Part shown: positions 23,407 to 32,183 of the stretch, one piece after another
How the letters are laid out: each line of letters begins with the position of its first letter
Position numbering within the stretch: the stretch's first letter is position 1
NCBI GenBank assembly: GCA_944321635.1
Contig: CALULY010000008.1
Coordinates: 1-64,000, forward strand
Direction of reading: 5' to 3'
Source: an uncultured Bacteroidaceae bacterium
GTDB taxonomy: Bacteria; Bacteroidota; Bacteroidia; Bacteroidales; Bacteroidaceae
DNA: 64,000 bases
Made by a program: the position numbers and the translations under genes
Notes under the pieces: model-generated
Database searches by the model: none
Seen by the model: the letters and a program-made list of their open reading frames with translations, nothing else
Told to the model about the DNA's origin: nothing

Positions 23407-25428
23407 TCAAATCATCTCGATAGTCCTCTTGATGAATGTCGAGAGTGCCTGTCCTTTGAGCATGTTGTTCTGGAGCAGCGCGATGTCGATGAGCTGCTTG
23501 ACGAGGCTTTGTTTGTCGGCAAAGGCGCGGAGGATGTCCTCTTTCTTTTTCCTCATCTCATCGAGTTGCTTGTCGCCCTCGGCGATCGCGTCCTTGTTTT
23601 TGTCATAATCCTTGCGGAGGTCTGACAGTTCGTCGAGCTTCTTGTCTATGTCGGCGATGACGGGTGCTACCTCGCTGTCGCATTCACGGCTCTCTGCCTC
23701 GGCAATCCTCTTGACGAGCGGGTGGTCGCTGTTGACGATGAGGTTGTACATGCTCGGCATTTCGCCGTAGAAGGACATACCCGGCTGGAATTGTGCCACG
23801 TCCTTCATCCTCCTCATGTACTCGCTTTGGGTTATCGTGATGGGTTGTGCGCCCTCGCCGAGTGCCTTGGTCTGTACGTCAAAGTTGACCTTTTCCATCT
23901 GCGGCAACTGTGTCTTGAAGATGGTTGACACCACGTCCCCGAGCTTTGCATCGACATCCCTTGTCGTGTCGTCCTTGCGGATGAGGTTGTCGAGCAGGTC
24001 GCTGTCGACGCGGACGAAGCGTGATTTCTCAAACTTCTCCTCAAGCATCTGCAACGTGGGTGTGTCGAGCTGCCCGTCCATCAGCAGGACGTTGTAGCCA
24101 CGGGAGTTGGCCGCCTCGATGTAGTCATATTGTTCGTTGGCGTCGTTGGCATAGAGGTAGACGAGTGTCCCGTCCTTGTCGGTCTGGTTGTCCTTGATGA
24201 GCGTCTTGTACTCGTCGAATGTGAAGTACTTGCCCTCGGTGTCCTTGAGCAAAGCGAACTTCGTCGAGCGGTTGTAGAACTCCTCATCCGTCAGCATCCC
24301 ATAGTTGATGAAGATCTTCAGGTCGTTCCATTTCTCCTCGAACTGCTTGCGGTCGGCGTTGAAGATTGCCTGCAAGCGGTCGGCCACTTTCTTTGTTATG
24401 TAGGTCGAGATCTTCTTCACGTTGGAGTCGCTCTGCAAGTATGAGCGGGAGACGTTCAACGGGATGTCCGGCGAGTCGATGACCCCGTGCAGCAATGTCA
24501 GGAAGTCAGGCACGATGCCTTCCACGCTGTCGGTCACGAACACTTGGTTGCAGTAGAGCTGGATCTTGTTGCGGCTGATCTCGATGTTGCTCTTGATCTT
24601 CGGGAAGTAGAGCACTCCCGTCAGGTGGAACGGGAAATCGACGTTCAGGTGTATCCAAAACAACGGCTCGTCCTGCATCGGGTAGAGCCGCGCGTAAAAC
24701 TTCTTGTAGTCCTCGTCCTTGAGTTCCGACGGCTTGCGTGTCCACAGCGGGGTGACATCGTTGATTATGTCGTCCTCGGCCGTCTCGACTTGCTTGCCGT
24801 CCTTCCACTCCTTTTTCTTGCCGAAGGCGATTGCCACGGGCAGGAACGAGCAGTACTTCGTCAGCAATCCCCTTATCTTGCCCTCGTCCACAAACTCCTT
24901 GCAGTCGTCGGCAATGTGCAGGATGATGTCCGCCCCACGGTCTTCGCGGCTGGCATCCTCGATCTCAAACTCCGGGCTGCCGTTGCACGTCCACTTGACC
25001 GCCTTGCTCCCCTCGCGGTAAGAGCGGGTGACGATCTCCACCTTGTCAGACACCATGAAGGCCGAGTAGAAGCCCAGGCCGAAGTGCCCTATGATGCCGT
25101 TGGCGTTGTTCTTGTACTTCTCCATGAAGTCCGTCGCGCCCGAGAATGCTATCTGGTTGATGTACTTGTCTATTTCCTCCTCCGTCAGCCCGATGCCACG
25201 GTCGGAGATCGTGATTGTGCCCGCCTCCTTGTCCACGCTCACATGGATGGTCAGGTCGCCAAGTTCGCCCTTGAAGTCGCCGACGGCCGCCAGCGTCTTC
25301 AATTTTTGCGTTGCGTCCACGGCGTTGGAAATAAGCTCGCGGAGGAAAATCTCGTGGTCACTGTACAGGAATTTCTTGATGATGGGGAAGATGTTTTCAG
25401 TCGTTACCCCGATGTTGCCTTTTTGCAT
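23407..25428 (-). CDS. htpG: Molecular chaperone HtpG (Hsp90)
   Basis: HtpG is the cytosolic dimeric Hsp90 chaperone. The 673-residue sequence shows the GHKL ATPase motifs in order: FLRELISNAVDA (Asn for Mg), ISDRGIGLTEEEI (Asp for adenine) and GIIGHFGLGFYSAFMV (lid glycines). The middle domain has the catalytic-loop segment SNIEISRNKIQLYCNQVFV and the SRSYLQSD motif; the C-terminal domain ends with a coiled, charged segment that dimerises. Length is somewhat above the E. coli protein, as is usual in Bacteroidetes. It is a single-gene unit, with a hairpin after the stop. Confidence 0.97.
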   Translation of the reverse strand: MQKGNIGVTTENIFPIIKKFLYSDHEIFLRELISNAVDATQKLKTLAAVGDFKGELGDLTIHVSVDKEAGTITISDRGIGLTEEEIDKYINQIAFSGATDFMEKYKNNANGIIGHFGLGFYSAFMVSDKVEIVTRSYREGSKAVKWTCNGSPEFEIEDASREDRGADIILHIADDCKEFVDEGKIRGLLTKYCSFLPVAIAFGKKKEWKDGKQVETAEDDIINDVTPLWTRKPSELKDEDYKKFYARLYPMQDEPLFWIHLNVDFPFHLTGVLYFPKIKSNIEISRNKIQLYCNQVFVTDSVEGIVPDFLTLLHGVIDSPDIPLNVSRSYLQSDSNVKKISTYITKKVADRLQAIFNADRKQFEEKWNDLKIFINYGMLTDEEFYNRSTKFALLKDTEGKYFTFDEYKTLIKDNQTDKDGTLVYLYANDANEQYDYIEAANSRGYNVLLMDGQLDTPTLQMLEEKFEKSRFVRVDSDLLDNLIRKDDTTRDVDAKLGDVVSTIFKTQLPQMEKVNFDVQTKALGEGAQPITITQSEYMRRMKDVAQFQPGMSFYGEMPSMYNLIVNSDHPLVKRIAEAESRECDSEVAPVIADIDKKLDELSDLRKDYDKNKDAIAEGDKQLDEMRKKKEDILRAFADKQSLVKQLIDIALLQNNMLKGQALSTFIKRTIEMI

Positions 25429-25619
25429 ATTCTATGTTGTTTTATGATTTGTCGTTGACAAGCGGTCTGTTGCAAAAAAGATACCAGTGCCGCCGCCCGT
25501 GACATTTTGTCATGCAAAGCGACACACGCCGCTGTTCCGGGGCGTGGGACAATCGGAAAGGGCGGCCAAGTCAGGAATAAATTCCGCATTCACCGCACTT
25601 GAACTTCACTGTCCCGGCG

Positions 25620-25737
25620 CATAAAGTTCGTCGTGTCCTGACATAAAGTTCATTCAGAAGTTTTGTTTTTACTTTATGTCAAGGGGAAATGAACTTTATG
25701 TGCGGCCTGAGACAACTTTAGGTCAGTCCCGATGTGA
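25620..25737. repeat. 22-bp repeat array, family A, copy 1
   Basis: Left units start CATAAAGTTC at 25620 and 25642; right units start CTTTATGTC, CTTTATGTG and CTTTAGGTC at 25672, 25694 and 25716, each 22 bp long. Left and right units are reverse complements in their cores, with a centre CAGAAGTTTTGTTTTTAC. It lies in the 555-bp gap between htpG and nagA. Confidence 0.75.
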
Positions 25738-25903
25738 TTTTCCCCGGCATACGGTCTGTTCCGTCCCCTGGCCTTGCGGCCACGGTGTCCGGTGCCGCCG
25801 TGCGGATGCCTTGCGCCGGCTGGCGTGTGCCGGCAGGTCGGTCACGCCGTGGCAATTGGTGGAATTAAAGGGGCGGTGCGTGACAACGGTTTGATAAAAC
25901 TCT

Positions 25904-25911
25904 TACTTTTG
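25904..25911 (+). promoter_or_regulatory. -7 element of the nagA operon
   Basis: TACTTTTG is an exact -7 match, leaving a leader of about 66 bases. A TTTG at 25890 is too near to be the -33 box. Confidence 0.5.
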
Positions 25912-25983
25912 CCCTACCTAATGCCGCCGGCGGCAGTCGTGTCGCTGGCGGCTGATGGCGGGAACTCATAATTCATACCATAT

Positions 25984-27150
25984 ATGTTAACACAGATAGT
26001 CAACGCACGCATCCTCACGCCGCAGGGCTGGCTCAAGGGTGGCTCGGTGCTTGTGAGGGACAACAAGATTCTGGAAGTCACCAACTGCGACCTTGCCGTG
26101 GTTGGGGCGGAACTGATTGATGCCAAGGGATGTTACATCGTCCCGGGCGGTGTGGAGATACACGTGCACGGCGGCGGCGGACGTGACTTCATGGAGGGGA
26201 CGGAGGACGCGTTCCGCGTGGCGGTTGCCGCGCACATGCAGCATGGGACGACGAGCATCTTCCCCACGCTGTCGTCATCGACGATACCGATGATACGCGC
26301 CGCCGCAGCGACGACCGAGCGGCTCATGGCAGAGCCGGACAGCCCGGTGCTGGGGTTGCACCTGGAGGGGCATTACTTCAACATGAAGATGGCCGGCGGG
26401 CAAATCCCCGAGAACATCAAGGATCCGGACCCCGAGGAATACATCCCGCTGCTCGAAGAGACCGACTGCATCCGCCGCTGGGACGCGGCTCCCGAGCTGC
26501 CGGGCGCAATCCAGTTTGGCAGATATGTCTCCTCCAAAGGCGTCTTGGTGGCAGTCGGGCACACGCAGGCCGAGTATGAGGACATACTGGCAGCGCACGA
26601 GGCGGGCTACACGCACGCCACACACTTCTACAACGCCATGCCCGGATTCCACAAGCGCAAGGGCTACAAGTACGAGGGCACGGTCGAGAGCATCTATCTC
26701 ATCGACGACATGACCGTGGAGGTAGTGGCCGACGGCATACACGTGCCGCCCACCATCCTCAACCTGGTATATCGCATCAAGGGCATTGAGAGGACGGCAC
26801 TCATCACAGACGCCCTCGCCTGCGCGGCAAGCGACAGCAAGGTGGCATTTGACCCGCGTGTCATCATCGAGGACGGCGTGTGCAAGCTGGCCGACCGCTC
26901 GGCTCTCGCCGGCAGCATAGCGACAATGGACCGCCTCATCCGCACGATGGTGCAAAAGGCCGAGGTGCCGTTGGCCGATGCCGTGCGCATGGCTTCGGAG
27001 ACACCTGCCCGCATCATGGGAGTGCTCGACCGCAAGGGAACGCTTGAGAAGGGCAAGGATGCCGACATACTCGCCCTCGACGGCGACCTCAACGTGCGTG
27101 CCGTCTGGGCAATGGGCAAGGTGGTCGAGGGGACAAACAAACTCTTTTGA
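25984..27150 (+). CDS. nagA: N-acetylglucosamine-6-phosphate deacetylase, first copy
   Basis: NagA removes the acetyl group from GlcNAc-6-phosphate in amino-sugar catabolism and cell-wall recycling. The 388 residues form an amidohydrolase barrel with a small beta-sandwich made from both ends. Metal and substrate residues are visible: HVH at 60-62, the Glu of HLEG at 128, the His of VAVGHTQAEY, the His of THATHFYNAMPG, and the catalytic Asp of LITDAL. Where most NagA have EGPF or EGPY, this copy reads EGHY, next to the catalytic Glu. A closely related paralog starts 27 bp after its stop. The gene nagB is not in the window. Confidence 0.93.
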   Translation: MLTQIVNARILTPQGWLKGGSVLVRDNKILEVTNCDLAVVGAELIDAKGCYIVPGGVEIHVHGGGGRDFMEGTEDAFRVAVAAHMQHGTTSIFPTLSSSTIPMIRAAAATTERLMAEPDSPVLGLHLEGHYFNMKMAGGQIPENIKDPDPEEYIPLLEETDCIRRWDAAPELPGAIQFGRYVSSKGVLVAVGHTQAEYEDILAAHEAGYTHATHFYNAMPGFHKRKGYKYEGTVESIYLIDDMTVEVVADGIHVPPTILNLVYRIKGIERTALITDALACAASDSKVAFDPRVIIEDGVCKLADRSALAGSIATMDRLIRTMVQKAEVPLADAVRMASETPARIMGVLDRKGTLEKGKDADILALDGDLNVRAVWAMGKVVEGTNKLF

Positions 27151-27176
27151 TTAAATCCGTAAATAACTATGCAATC

Positions 27177-28346
27177 ATGTTGACACAAATCATAAACGGA
27201 CACATCCTTACGCCGTCGGGGTGGCTGAAAGACGGCTCCGTCCTCGTAAGCGACGGGAAGATACTCGAAGTGACGAACAGCGACCTCGCCGTCATCGGGG
27301 CGAAGATCGTCGATGCCAAAGGGATGGCCATCGTCCCGGGATTCGTGAGCATCCATGCCCACGGGGCGTGCGGCCATGACTACACCGAGGCGACAAAAGA
27401 GGCATTCGAGGCGGCGGTGGCAGCCCATGCCGCGCATGGTGCGACGTCGCAGCTGGCAACGCTGTCGGCGGTGCCATTTGACACCATAGGCAAGGCTGTA
27501 CGGGTCTGCGAGGAGGTGATGGCGGGCGGCAACCCGTTCCTGCAAGGGCTGCACATCGAGGGCCCGTACCTCAACCGCAACATGGCCGGCAAGCAGTGGG
27601 GCGACAATCTCAAAGACCCGGACCCGAAGGAATACAAGCCCCTGCTCGAATCGACATCTTGCATCCGCCGCTGGGACATCAGCCCAGAGCTGCCGGGCGG
27701 CCTCGACTTCGGGCGTCATGTCTCTTCGCTCGGGCTGCTGACATCCATCACCCACACCGAGGCGGAGTACAAGGAAATCCGCGAGGCATTCGAGTGCGGC
27801 TTCACTCATGCGGCGCACTTCTACAATGCCATGCCAGGTTTCCACAAGAGGCGTGAATACAAGTATGAGGGAACAGTCGAGAGCGTCTACCTCATGTCGG
27901 GCATGAGCGTAGAGGTCATCGCCGACGGGAGGCATTTGCCAGCGACCATACTCAAACTCGTCTACAAGCTCAAGGGCGCGGAGCTCACTTGCCTTGCCAC
28001 GGATGCAATGAAGTATGCCTGCTGCCGTCCCGACACTGTTGACGATGCGCGCTATGTCGTCGAGGACGGGGTCTGCAAACTTGCCGACCACGAGACCATC
28101 GTCGGGAGCGTGGCGACGATAGACACCATGGTGGCAAACATGGTCAAGCTGGCCGACGTGCCTCTTGCCGACGCGGTGCGCATGGCTTCGGAGACCCCGG
28201 CACGCCTGATAGGCATCGACGACCGCAAGGGCTCGTTGCAAAAAGGCAAGGATGCCGACATCGTGATCCTTGACCATGACAACAACGTCCGCTGCGTCTT
28301 CTCCATGGGCGAGATTGTCGAGGGGACTGACACCCTGGTGCACTGA
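27177..28346 (+). CDS. nagA: N-acetylglucosamine-6-phosphate deacetylase, second copy
   Basis: The 389-residue paralog of the preceding gene is alignable over its whole length (MLTQIINGHILTPSGWLKDG against MLTQIVNARILTPQGWLKGG). It has HAH in the first metal motif, the usual EGPYLN around the catalytic Glu, ITHTEAEYKE, THAAHFYNAMPGFHKR and ATDAM. All catalytic positions are kept, so it should be active. ATG at 27177 is preferred since it aligns with the start of the first copy; the frame is open from 27147. The spacing implies one operon. Two diverged copies side by side suggest two substrates (for example GlcNAc-6-P and GalNAc-6-P or an anhydro sugar), which sequence alone cannot settle. Confidence 0.92.
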   Translation: MLTQIINGHILTPSGWLKDGSVLVSDGKILEVTNSDLAVIGAKIVDAKGMAIVPGFVSIHAHGACGHDYTEATKEAFEAAVAAHAAHGATSQLATLSAVPFDTIGKAVRVCEEVMAGGNPFLQGLHIEGPYLNRNMAGKQWGDNLKDPDPKEYKPLLESTSCIRRWDISPELPGGLDFGRHVSSLGLLTSITHTEAEYKEIREAFECGFTHAAHFYNAMPGFHKRREYKYEGTVESVYLMSGMSVEVIADGRHLPATILKLVYKLKGAELTCLATDAMKYACCRPDTVDDARYVVEDGVCKLADHETIVGSVATIDTMVANMVKLADVPLADAVRMASETPARLIGIDDRKGSLQKGKDADIVILDHDNNVRCVFSMGEIVEGTDTLVH

Positions 28347-28376
28347 GCTTGCCAGCGCAATCCTGGGATAAACAAG

Positions 28377-28410
28377 GGGGGAGGCGATGTCGCCTCCCCC
28401 TGTCGTTTTT
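28377..28410 (+). terminator. Rho-independent terminator of the nagA operon
   Basis: A perfect 11-bp stem (28377-28387 with 28390-28400), minimal 2-nt loop plus closing pairs, followed by TGTCGTTTTT. Confidence 0.85.
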
Positions 28411-28411
28411 G

Positions 28412-28658
28412 TTAAAGGGCTGATTGCTGCCCGTCTTTCAACTTGAGATATGCTTTGCGTATCGCCGCCCTCAGCAGGCTGTAACGCTTGTAACCGACAA
28501 CTTTGATGATTGCCTCGTCGATGGCATAGATGAGTTTGCTTTTGACGATCTGTTCATCGCGCCAACTGCCGGAATACAAATGCAGCGTGACGCTGTTGCT
28601 GTCAAATTGCCCCCTTAAATGAGTGAATACATTTGGCGGGTAGAGTGTAAAGATTTCG
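28412..28658 (-). other. Out-of-frame C-terminal part of the GT32 glycosyltransferase
   Basis: Directly after the G run, the +1 frame gives GEIFTLYPPNVFTHLRGQFD, then TLHLYSGSWRDEQIVKSK and a basic helical tail to the TAA at 28414-28412. The HLYSGSW motif corresponds to the HHY-xx-SW motif near the end of GT32 enzymes. This shows that the reading frame is split at the G tract and that the segment is real coding sequence. Confidence 0.8.
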
Positions 28659-29213
28659 CCCCCCCCCCAGGTTTATTGGAGACTTGCTGAATTGCCCCCT
28701 GACCAGCCCGAAATGGCTTTCGGCCAGTTCTGCCATGCGCAGGTTTATGACTTTTTCGTTGTTGCTCCCGTCCTTGTCGATGAAATGGCCGTCGTCGTAG
28801 GAGTCGAGGCAGCATTTGATGAATGCGTTGCCCTGCTCGGCGCCGATGACGCACGCCTCGATGCGGAAGTCATCAACCCATCCTTTCTTGTAAAAATAGG
28901 ATTCGACGGACGAGAATGCGTGATTGGAAAGGAACGGGTCAAAGCGCTTGTATGCTATCACGTCCGTGTCCAGGTAAATGCCGCCGCAATGGTAGAGTGC
29001 GTACAGCCGCACATAGTCAGAGACGAAAGCCCACTTGCGCCTTGAGAACGCCTCGCTCGTGAACGTTGTGGAGTGCACGTCAAAGTTGCTTTCGTCCCAC
29101 AACACATACTCATAGTCGGGCATCAGTTCACGCCACGAGTTGACGCATCGCCTGATTTTGTCAGGCATGGGGTTGCCCCCGAACCAGCAGTAGTGTATCT
29201 TTTTTGGTATCAT
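28602..29213 (-). CDS. GT32-type glycosyltransferase, N-terminal part in the current frame
   Basis: The first 190 or so residues are a typical GT32 (OCH1/capsule sugar transferase) domain: IPKKIHYCWFGGNPMP at the start, WAFVSDYVRLYALYHCGGIYLDTDV with the DxD metal motif, and the ACVIGAEQGN segment. It should add a sugar to a surface glycan. The frame runs into ten consecutive G (28668-28659 on the coding strand) and then stops early at 28602. In the neighbouring frame the sequence continues with GT32-like content to 28412 (see next entry). With nine or twelve G the full protein of about 266 residues would be made. It is therefore either switched off by slippage or hit by a homopolymer sequencing error. 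It has its own promoter at 29251-29280. Confidence 0.85.
   Translation of the reverse strand: MIPKKIHYCWFGGNPMPDKIRRCVNSWRELMPDYEYVLWDESNFDVHSTTFTSEAFSRRKWAFVSDYVRLYALYHCGGIYLDTDVIAYKRFDPFLSNHAFSSVESYFYKKGWVDDFRIEACVIGAEQGNAFIKCCLDSYDDGHFIDKDGSNNEKVINLRMAELAESHFGLVRGQFSKSPINLGGGRNLYTLPAKCIHSFKGAI
28659..28668. repeat. Ten-base C/G homopolymer inside the GT32 gene
   Basis: Ten consecutive C on the plus strand, G on the coding strand. Tracts of this length are prone to slipped-strand mispairing; the present length puts the gene out of frame. Confidence 0.9.
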
Positions 29214-29250
29214 AGGTGTACAGTCAATAAGTGTCGTATGATGTTTGATG

Positions 29251-29280
29251 CAAAATTAAGTATTATATCTTTTGCCCAAA
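29251..29280 (-). promoter_or_regulatory. Promoter of the GT32 gene
   Basis: Leftward: TTTG (29280-29277), 18 bp, TAATTTTG (29258-29251). The -7 box is exact; the spacing is one base short of the usual 19-21. The ATG follows after 37 bases. Confidence 0.65.
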
Positions 29281-29372
29281 ATGCCATGTCGTGCGTCGTC
29301 AGTCCAGCAAGGTTGCCCGTCATGCGCAGGGTGTTCAGGCGTGCCGAAGTGTCAAATCATGCTTGTTTTCTG

Positions 29373-29404
29373 TTTGTTTCGGTGATTGCCATTCACTATA
29401 TTTG
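29373..29404 (+). promoter_or_regulatory. Promoter of the aminopeptidase P gene
   Basis: TTTG (29373-29376), 20 bp, TATATTTG (29397-29404): an ideal Bacteroides promoter, 44 bases before the ATG. Confidence 0.85.
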
Positions 29405-29448
29405 CCAAACGACAATGATTGAGCATTAACATTTAAATAACAGAGCCT

Positions 29449-30828
29449 ATGTTTGAAAAAGAAGTATATGTCTCCAGGCGCAACCGCCTGAAGAAGGACG
29501 TTGGAGAGGGCATCCTCCTGTTCCTGGGCAACGACGAGTTGTCAACCAACTATGCGGCCAACACATTCACCTACCGGCAAGACTCGACATTCCTCTATTT
29601 CTTCGGGCAGGCATATCCAGGCCTTGCCGCCATCATCGACGTGGATGAGGACAGGGAAGTCATCTTCGGGGACGAGCTGACCATAGACGACATCGTGTGG
29701 ATGGGCAACCAGCCGACGTTGCACGAGAAGAGCGCGCGCGCCGGCATCACCGAGACCCGCCCGTCGGCAGCGTTGGCCGAATGCCTGTCTGCCGCTGTCG
29801 CCAAGGGGCGCAAGGTGCATTACCTGCCGCCCTACCGCCCCGAACACAATCTGAAATTGATGTCCCTGCTCGGCATCCCCGTCGGCAGGCAGCAAGAGGG
29901 CGTGTCCATCGACTTCGTTAAAGCGGTCATAGCCCAGCGCAATTACAAGTCGGATATCGAAGTAGCCGAGATCGAGCGTGCCTGCAACGTCACCGCCGAT
30001 ATGCACATCGAGGCCATGCGTGTCTTGCGTCCCGGGATGCGGGAGAGCGATGTCGCCGCCGCCCTTGAGAGCGTGGCGTTCCGTGAGGGCTACGGGCTGT
30101 CATTCGCCACGATAGCCACCATCAACGGCCAGACGCTGCACAACCACAGCCACGCCAACACGGTGCGCGAGGGCGACCTCTTTCTGATTGACGCGGGGGC
30201 GGAAACACCTATGGGCTATGCAGGCGATATGTCATCGACGGTTTGTGTCTCCAAGCGGTTCACGGCGAAGCAGAAAGACATCTATGACATACAAAACGCA
30301 ATGCACCTCGAATCGGTCAAAGCGTTGCGCCCAGGCGTGACATTCGAGTCCGTCTACGACCTCTCGGCGCGTGTCATGGTCGAGGGGCTGAAGTCACTCG
30401 GCTTGATGCGCGGCAATGCGGAGGATGCTGTGCGCGAGGGGGCTCATGCGTTGTTCTACCCTCACGGGTTGGGACACATGATGGGGCTCGACGTGCATGA
30501 CATGGAGAACTTCGGGGAGACGCTTGTCGGTTATGCCGGACGGGAAAAGAGCAAGCAGTTCGGGCGCAGTTCGTTGCGGCTGGCGCGTGAGCTGGAGGTC
30601 GGATTCGTCCACACCATCGAGCCGGGCATATATTTCATCCCCGAGCTCATCGACTTGTGGCGCAAGGACAACAAATTTTCCGACTTCATCGACTATGGCA
30701 AGGTCGAGGACTACCGCCACTTTGGCGGCATAAGGAACGAGGAGGACTACCTGATAATCCCCGGCGGCGCGCGCCGTCTGGGCAAGAAGATACCCCTCAC
30801 CACCGAGGAAGTCGAGGCGTTGCGTTGA
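29449..30828 (+). CDS. pepP: Xaa-Pro aminopeptidase (aminopeptidase P)
   Basis: The enzyme removes N-terminal residues that precede proline. The 459-residue cytosolic protein has the aminopeptidase P N-terminal domain (about 1-140) and a pita-bread M24 domain. The five metal ligands can be placed: Asp in LFLIDAGAETP, Asp in YAGDMSSTV, His in HGLGHMMGLDVHD, Glu in VHTIEPGIYF and Glu in GGIRNEEDYLI. Length is usual. A strong promoter precedes it and a rubredoxin gene follows after 81 bp, with no terminator between them, so they may share a transcript. Confidence 0.95.
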   Translation: MFEKEVYVSRRNRLKKDVGEGILLFLGNDELSTNYAANTFTYRQDSTFLYFFGQAYPGLAAIIDVDEDREVIFGDELTIDDIVWMGNQPTLHEKSARAGITETRPSAALAECLSAAVAKGRKVHYLPPYRPEHNLKLMSLLGIPVGRQQEGVSIDFVKAVIAQRNYKSDIEVAEIERACNVTADMHIEAMRVLRPGMRESDVAAALESVAFREGYGLSFATIATINGQTLHNHSHANTVREGDLFLIDAGAETPMGYAGDMSSTVCVSKRFTAKQKDIYDIQNAMHLESVKALRPGVTFESVYDLSARVMVEGLKSLGLMRGNAEDAVREGAHALFYPHGLGHMMGLDVHDMENFGETLVGYAGREKSKQFGRSSLRLARELEVGFVHTIEPGIYFIPELIDLWRKDNKFSDFIDYGKVEDYRHFGGIRNEEDYLIIPGGARRLGKKIPLTTEEVEALR

Positions 30829-30909
30829 CGGCACACACTGCGTGCCGTGCCGGTAAGGGACGGCGCCCGGTGGAGTTTCTTAATATTCACCTAACAAAAG
30901 AGAACGATT

Positions 30910-31071
30910 ATGAAGTACAAATGCATTGTTTGCGGTTGGATCTACGACCCCGAAGTAGGCGATCCCGAGGGCGGCATCGACCCGGGCGTGAAGTTCGAGG
31001 ACTTGGGCGAGGACTGGGTTTGCCCCATCTGCGGTGTGGGCAAGGAGGACTTTGAGCCTGTCGCCGACTGA
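30910..31071 (+). CDS. Rubredoxin
   Basis: A short gene of 53 codons encodes [20 protein letters not shown] and then [13 protein letters not shown]...[20 protein letters not shown]. Cys5, Cys8, Cys38 and Cys41 form the two CxxCG knuckles that hold one iron; Tyr, Pro and Trp positions of the family are kept. Rubredoxins pass single electrons, in anaerobes mainly to peroxide- and superoxide-reducing enzymes. It lies behind pepP and ahead of a hairpin terminator. No oxidative-stress partner is adjacent. Confidence 0.96.
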   Translation: MKYKCIVCGWIYDPEVGDPEGGIDPGVKFEDLGEDWVCPICGVGKEDFEPVAD

Positions 31072-31094
31072 GCTTTGCCGCAAGGCTATCATCC

Positions 31095-31136
31095 AGGCGG
31101 CTGCCGCGTCCCTTGGCGGGGATGTGGCAGCCGCCT
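31095..31136 (+). terminator. Terminator after the rubredoxin gene
   Basis: A perfect 11-bp GC-rich stem (31095-31105 with 31126-31136) followed by CGTTTATG. The T run is short. Confidence 0.65.
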
Positions 31137-31165
31137 CGTTTATGCCCGTTGCGACAGTGTGCTTT

Positions 31166-31339
31166 GTTAGTCACGCTAACAAAGGTTGTTAGTGCCACTA
31201 ACAAAGATTGTTAATCGCACTAACAAGGCGATTCAAAATCTTGTCTCGGTGATTCATGGATTTGTCTCGCCTTGTAAGTGTGACTTACAAAGGTTGTAAG
31301 TCGCAGTTACAATCTTTGTAACTCGCATTTACAAAAGAC
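31166..31339. repeat. 22-bp repeat array, family B, copy 2
   Basis: About eight units. The first three (31166, 31188, 31210) start GTTAGTCACGCTAAC, GTTAGTGCCACTAAC and GTTAATCGCACTAAC; the last three (31274, 31296, 31318) start GTAAGTGTGACTTAC, GTAAGTCGCAGTTAC and GTAACTCGCATTTAC. Each unit is a small palindrome followed by AAAG. Two less regular units lie between, with a 2-bp phase shift. Located between the rubredoxin gene and ruvA. Confidence 0.8.
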
Positions 31340-31589
31340 CCCACGGCGGCAGCTCGCCGAGCCGCGCCGGCGGCACGCTGCGCAGCTGTCACAATCACCT
31401 GATGGCGATGGCCGGGTCACTGCGGACGAAGTGCGCGGCATCATGCCCAAGCAGGCATAAGTCCCAGCACCGTTGCCGATTGCCTGCGCGGCGGGAGGCC
31501 TTAAGTCCGGGCGTATGCAATAATAGGGGGATAATCGCGTTAATATAGGTGCATCATTATGCTTGTTCAGATAAAAAACCGAGACGACG
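31340..31589. other. Upstream region of ruvA
   Basis: No gene is seen. TAAGTCC occurs twice, exactly 44 bp apart (31463 and 31507 approximately), which may be a worn 22-bp array. The ruvA promoter should lie near the end but no exact -7 box is found. Confidence 0.35.
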
Positions 31590-32177
31590 ATGATTGAACA
31601 CCTTAGGGGCCAATTGGCCGAACTCACGCCGACGCAAGCCGTGGTCGAGTGCTGCGGGGTGGGGTATGGCGCAAACATATCGCTCAACACCTATTCGGCA
31701 CTCCAGGGCAAGACCGAGTGCAAACTCTACATCAGCGAGGTCATCCGGGAGGACGCGCACGTCCTCTACGGCTTCTGCACGAGAGAGGAACGTGAACTGT
31801 TCCTGTTACTCGTGACCGTGCCCGGCATAGGCGGCAACACGGCGCGGATGATACTGTCCTCTTTCTCCCCAGACGAGCTGGTCTCTGTCATCACGGCCGG
31901 GAATGCCAATGCGCTCAAGGCGGTCAAGGGCATCGGGCTCAAGACGGCGCAGCGCGTGTTGGTGGATCTCAAGGACAAAGTGGGCTCGCTCGGTTCGGCC
32001 GCGTCGGCTGTTGACCTTGGCCATGCCGTGCCGGGCGTGGCGGATGAGGCTGTGTCGGCGTTGACCATGCTCGGGTTTGCCGCGCTGCCGTCCAAGAAAG
32101 TGGTCAGCGCCATCCTGGCGGACTCGCCCGGATTGCACGTGGAGGAGATAATCAAACAGGCATTGAAGAGGCTTTAA
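31590..32177 (+). CDS. ruvA: Holliday junction DNA helicase subunit RuvA
   Basis: RuvA binds four-way DNA junctions and brings RuvB to them for branch migration. The 195 residues have the OB-fold domain I ([20 protein letters not shown]), the tandem helix-hairpin-helix domain II ([14 protein letters not shown] and [20 protein letters not shown]) and the small domain III that touches RuvB ([12 protein letters not shown]...[11 protein letters not shown]). The stop is followed within 10 bp by sprA, a linkage that I know from many Bacteroidetes. Confidence 0.97.
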   Translation: MIEHLRGQLAELTPTQAVVECCGVGYGANISLNTYSALQGKTECKLYISEVIREDAHVLYGFCTREERELFLLLVTVPGIGGNTARMILSSFSPDELVSVITAGNANALKAVKGIGLKTAQRVLVDLKDKVGSLGSAASAVDLGHAVPGVADEAVSALTMLGFAALPSKKVVSAILADSPGLHVEEIIKQALKRL

Positions 32178-32183
32178 TTGCGA

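Noticed and set aside
26694..28343. Long open frame of 549 codons on the minus strand
   Set aside because: It lies opposite the two nagA genes; the protein is His/Arg/Val-rich without family motifs, as expected from the GC-rich third positions of the real genes.
28424..28618. Small plus-strand gene after the nagA operon
   Set aside because: It is antisense to the out-of-frame C-terminus of the GT32 enzyme, which has recognisable family content.
31166..31339. CRISPR array
   Set aside because: Units follow each other without unique spacers of constant length, the period is only 22 bp, and no cas genes are in the window.
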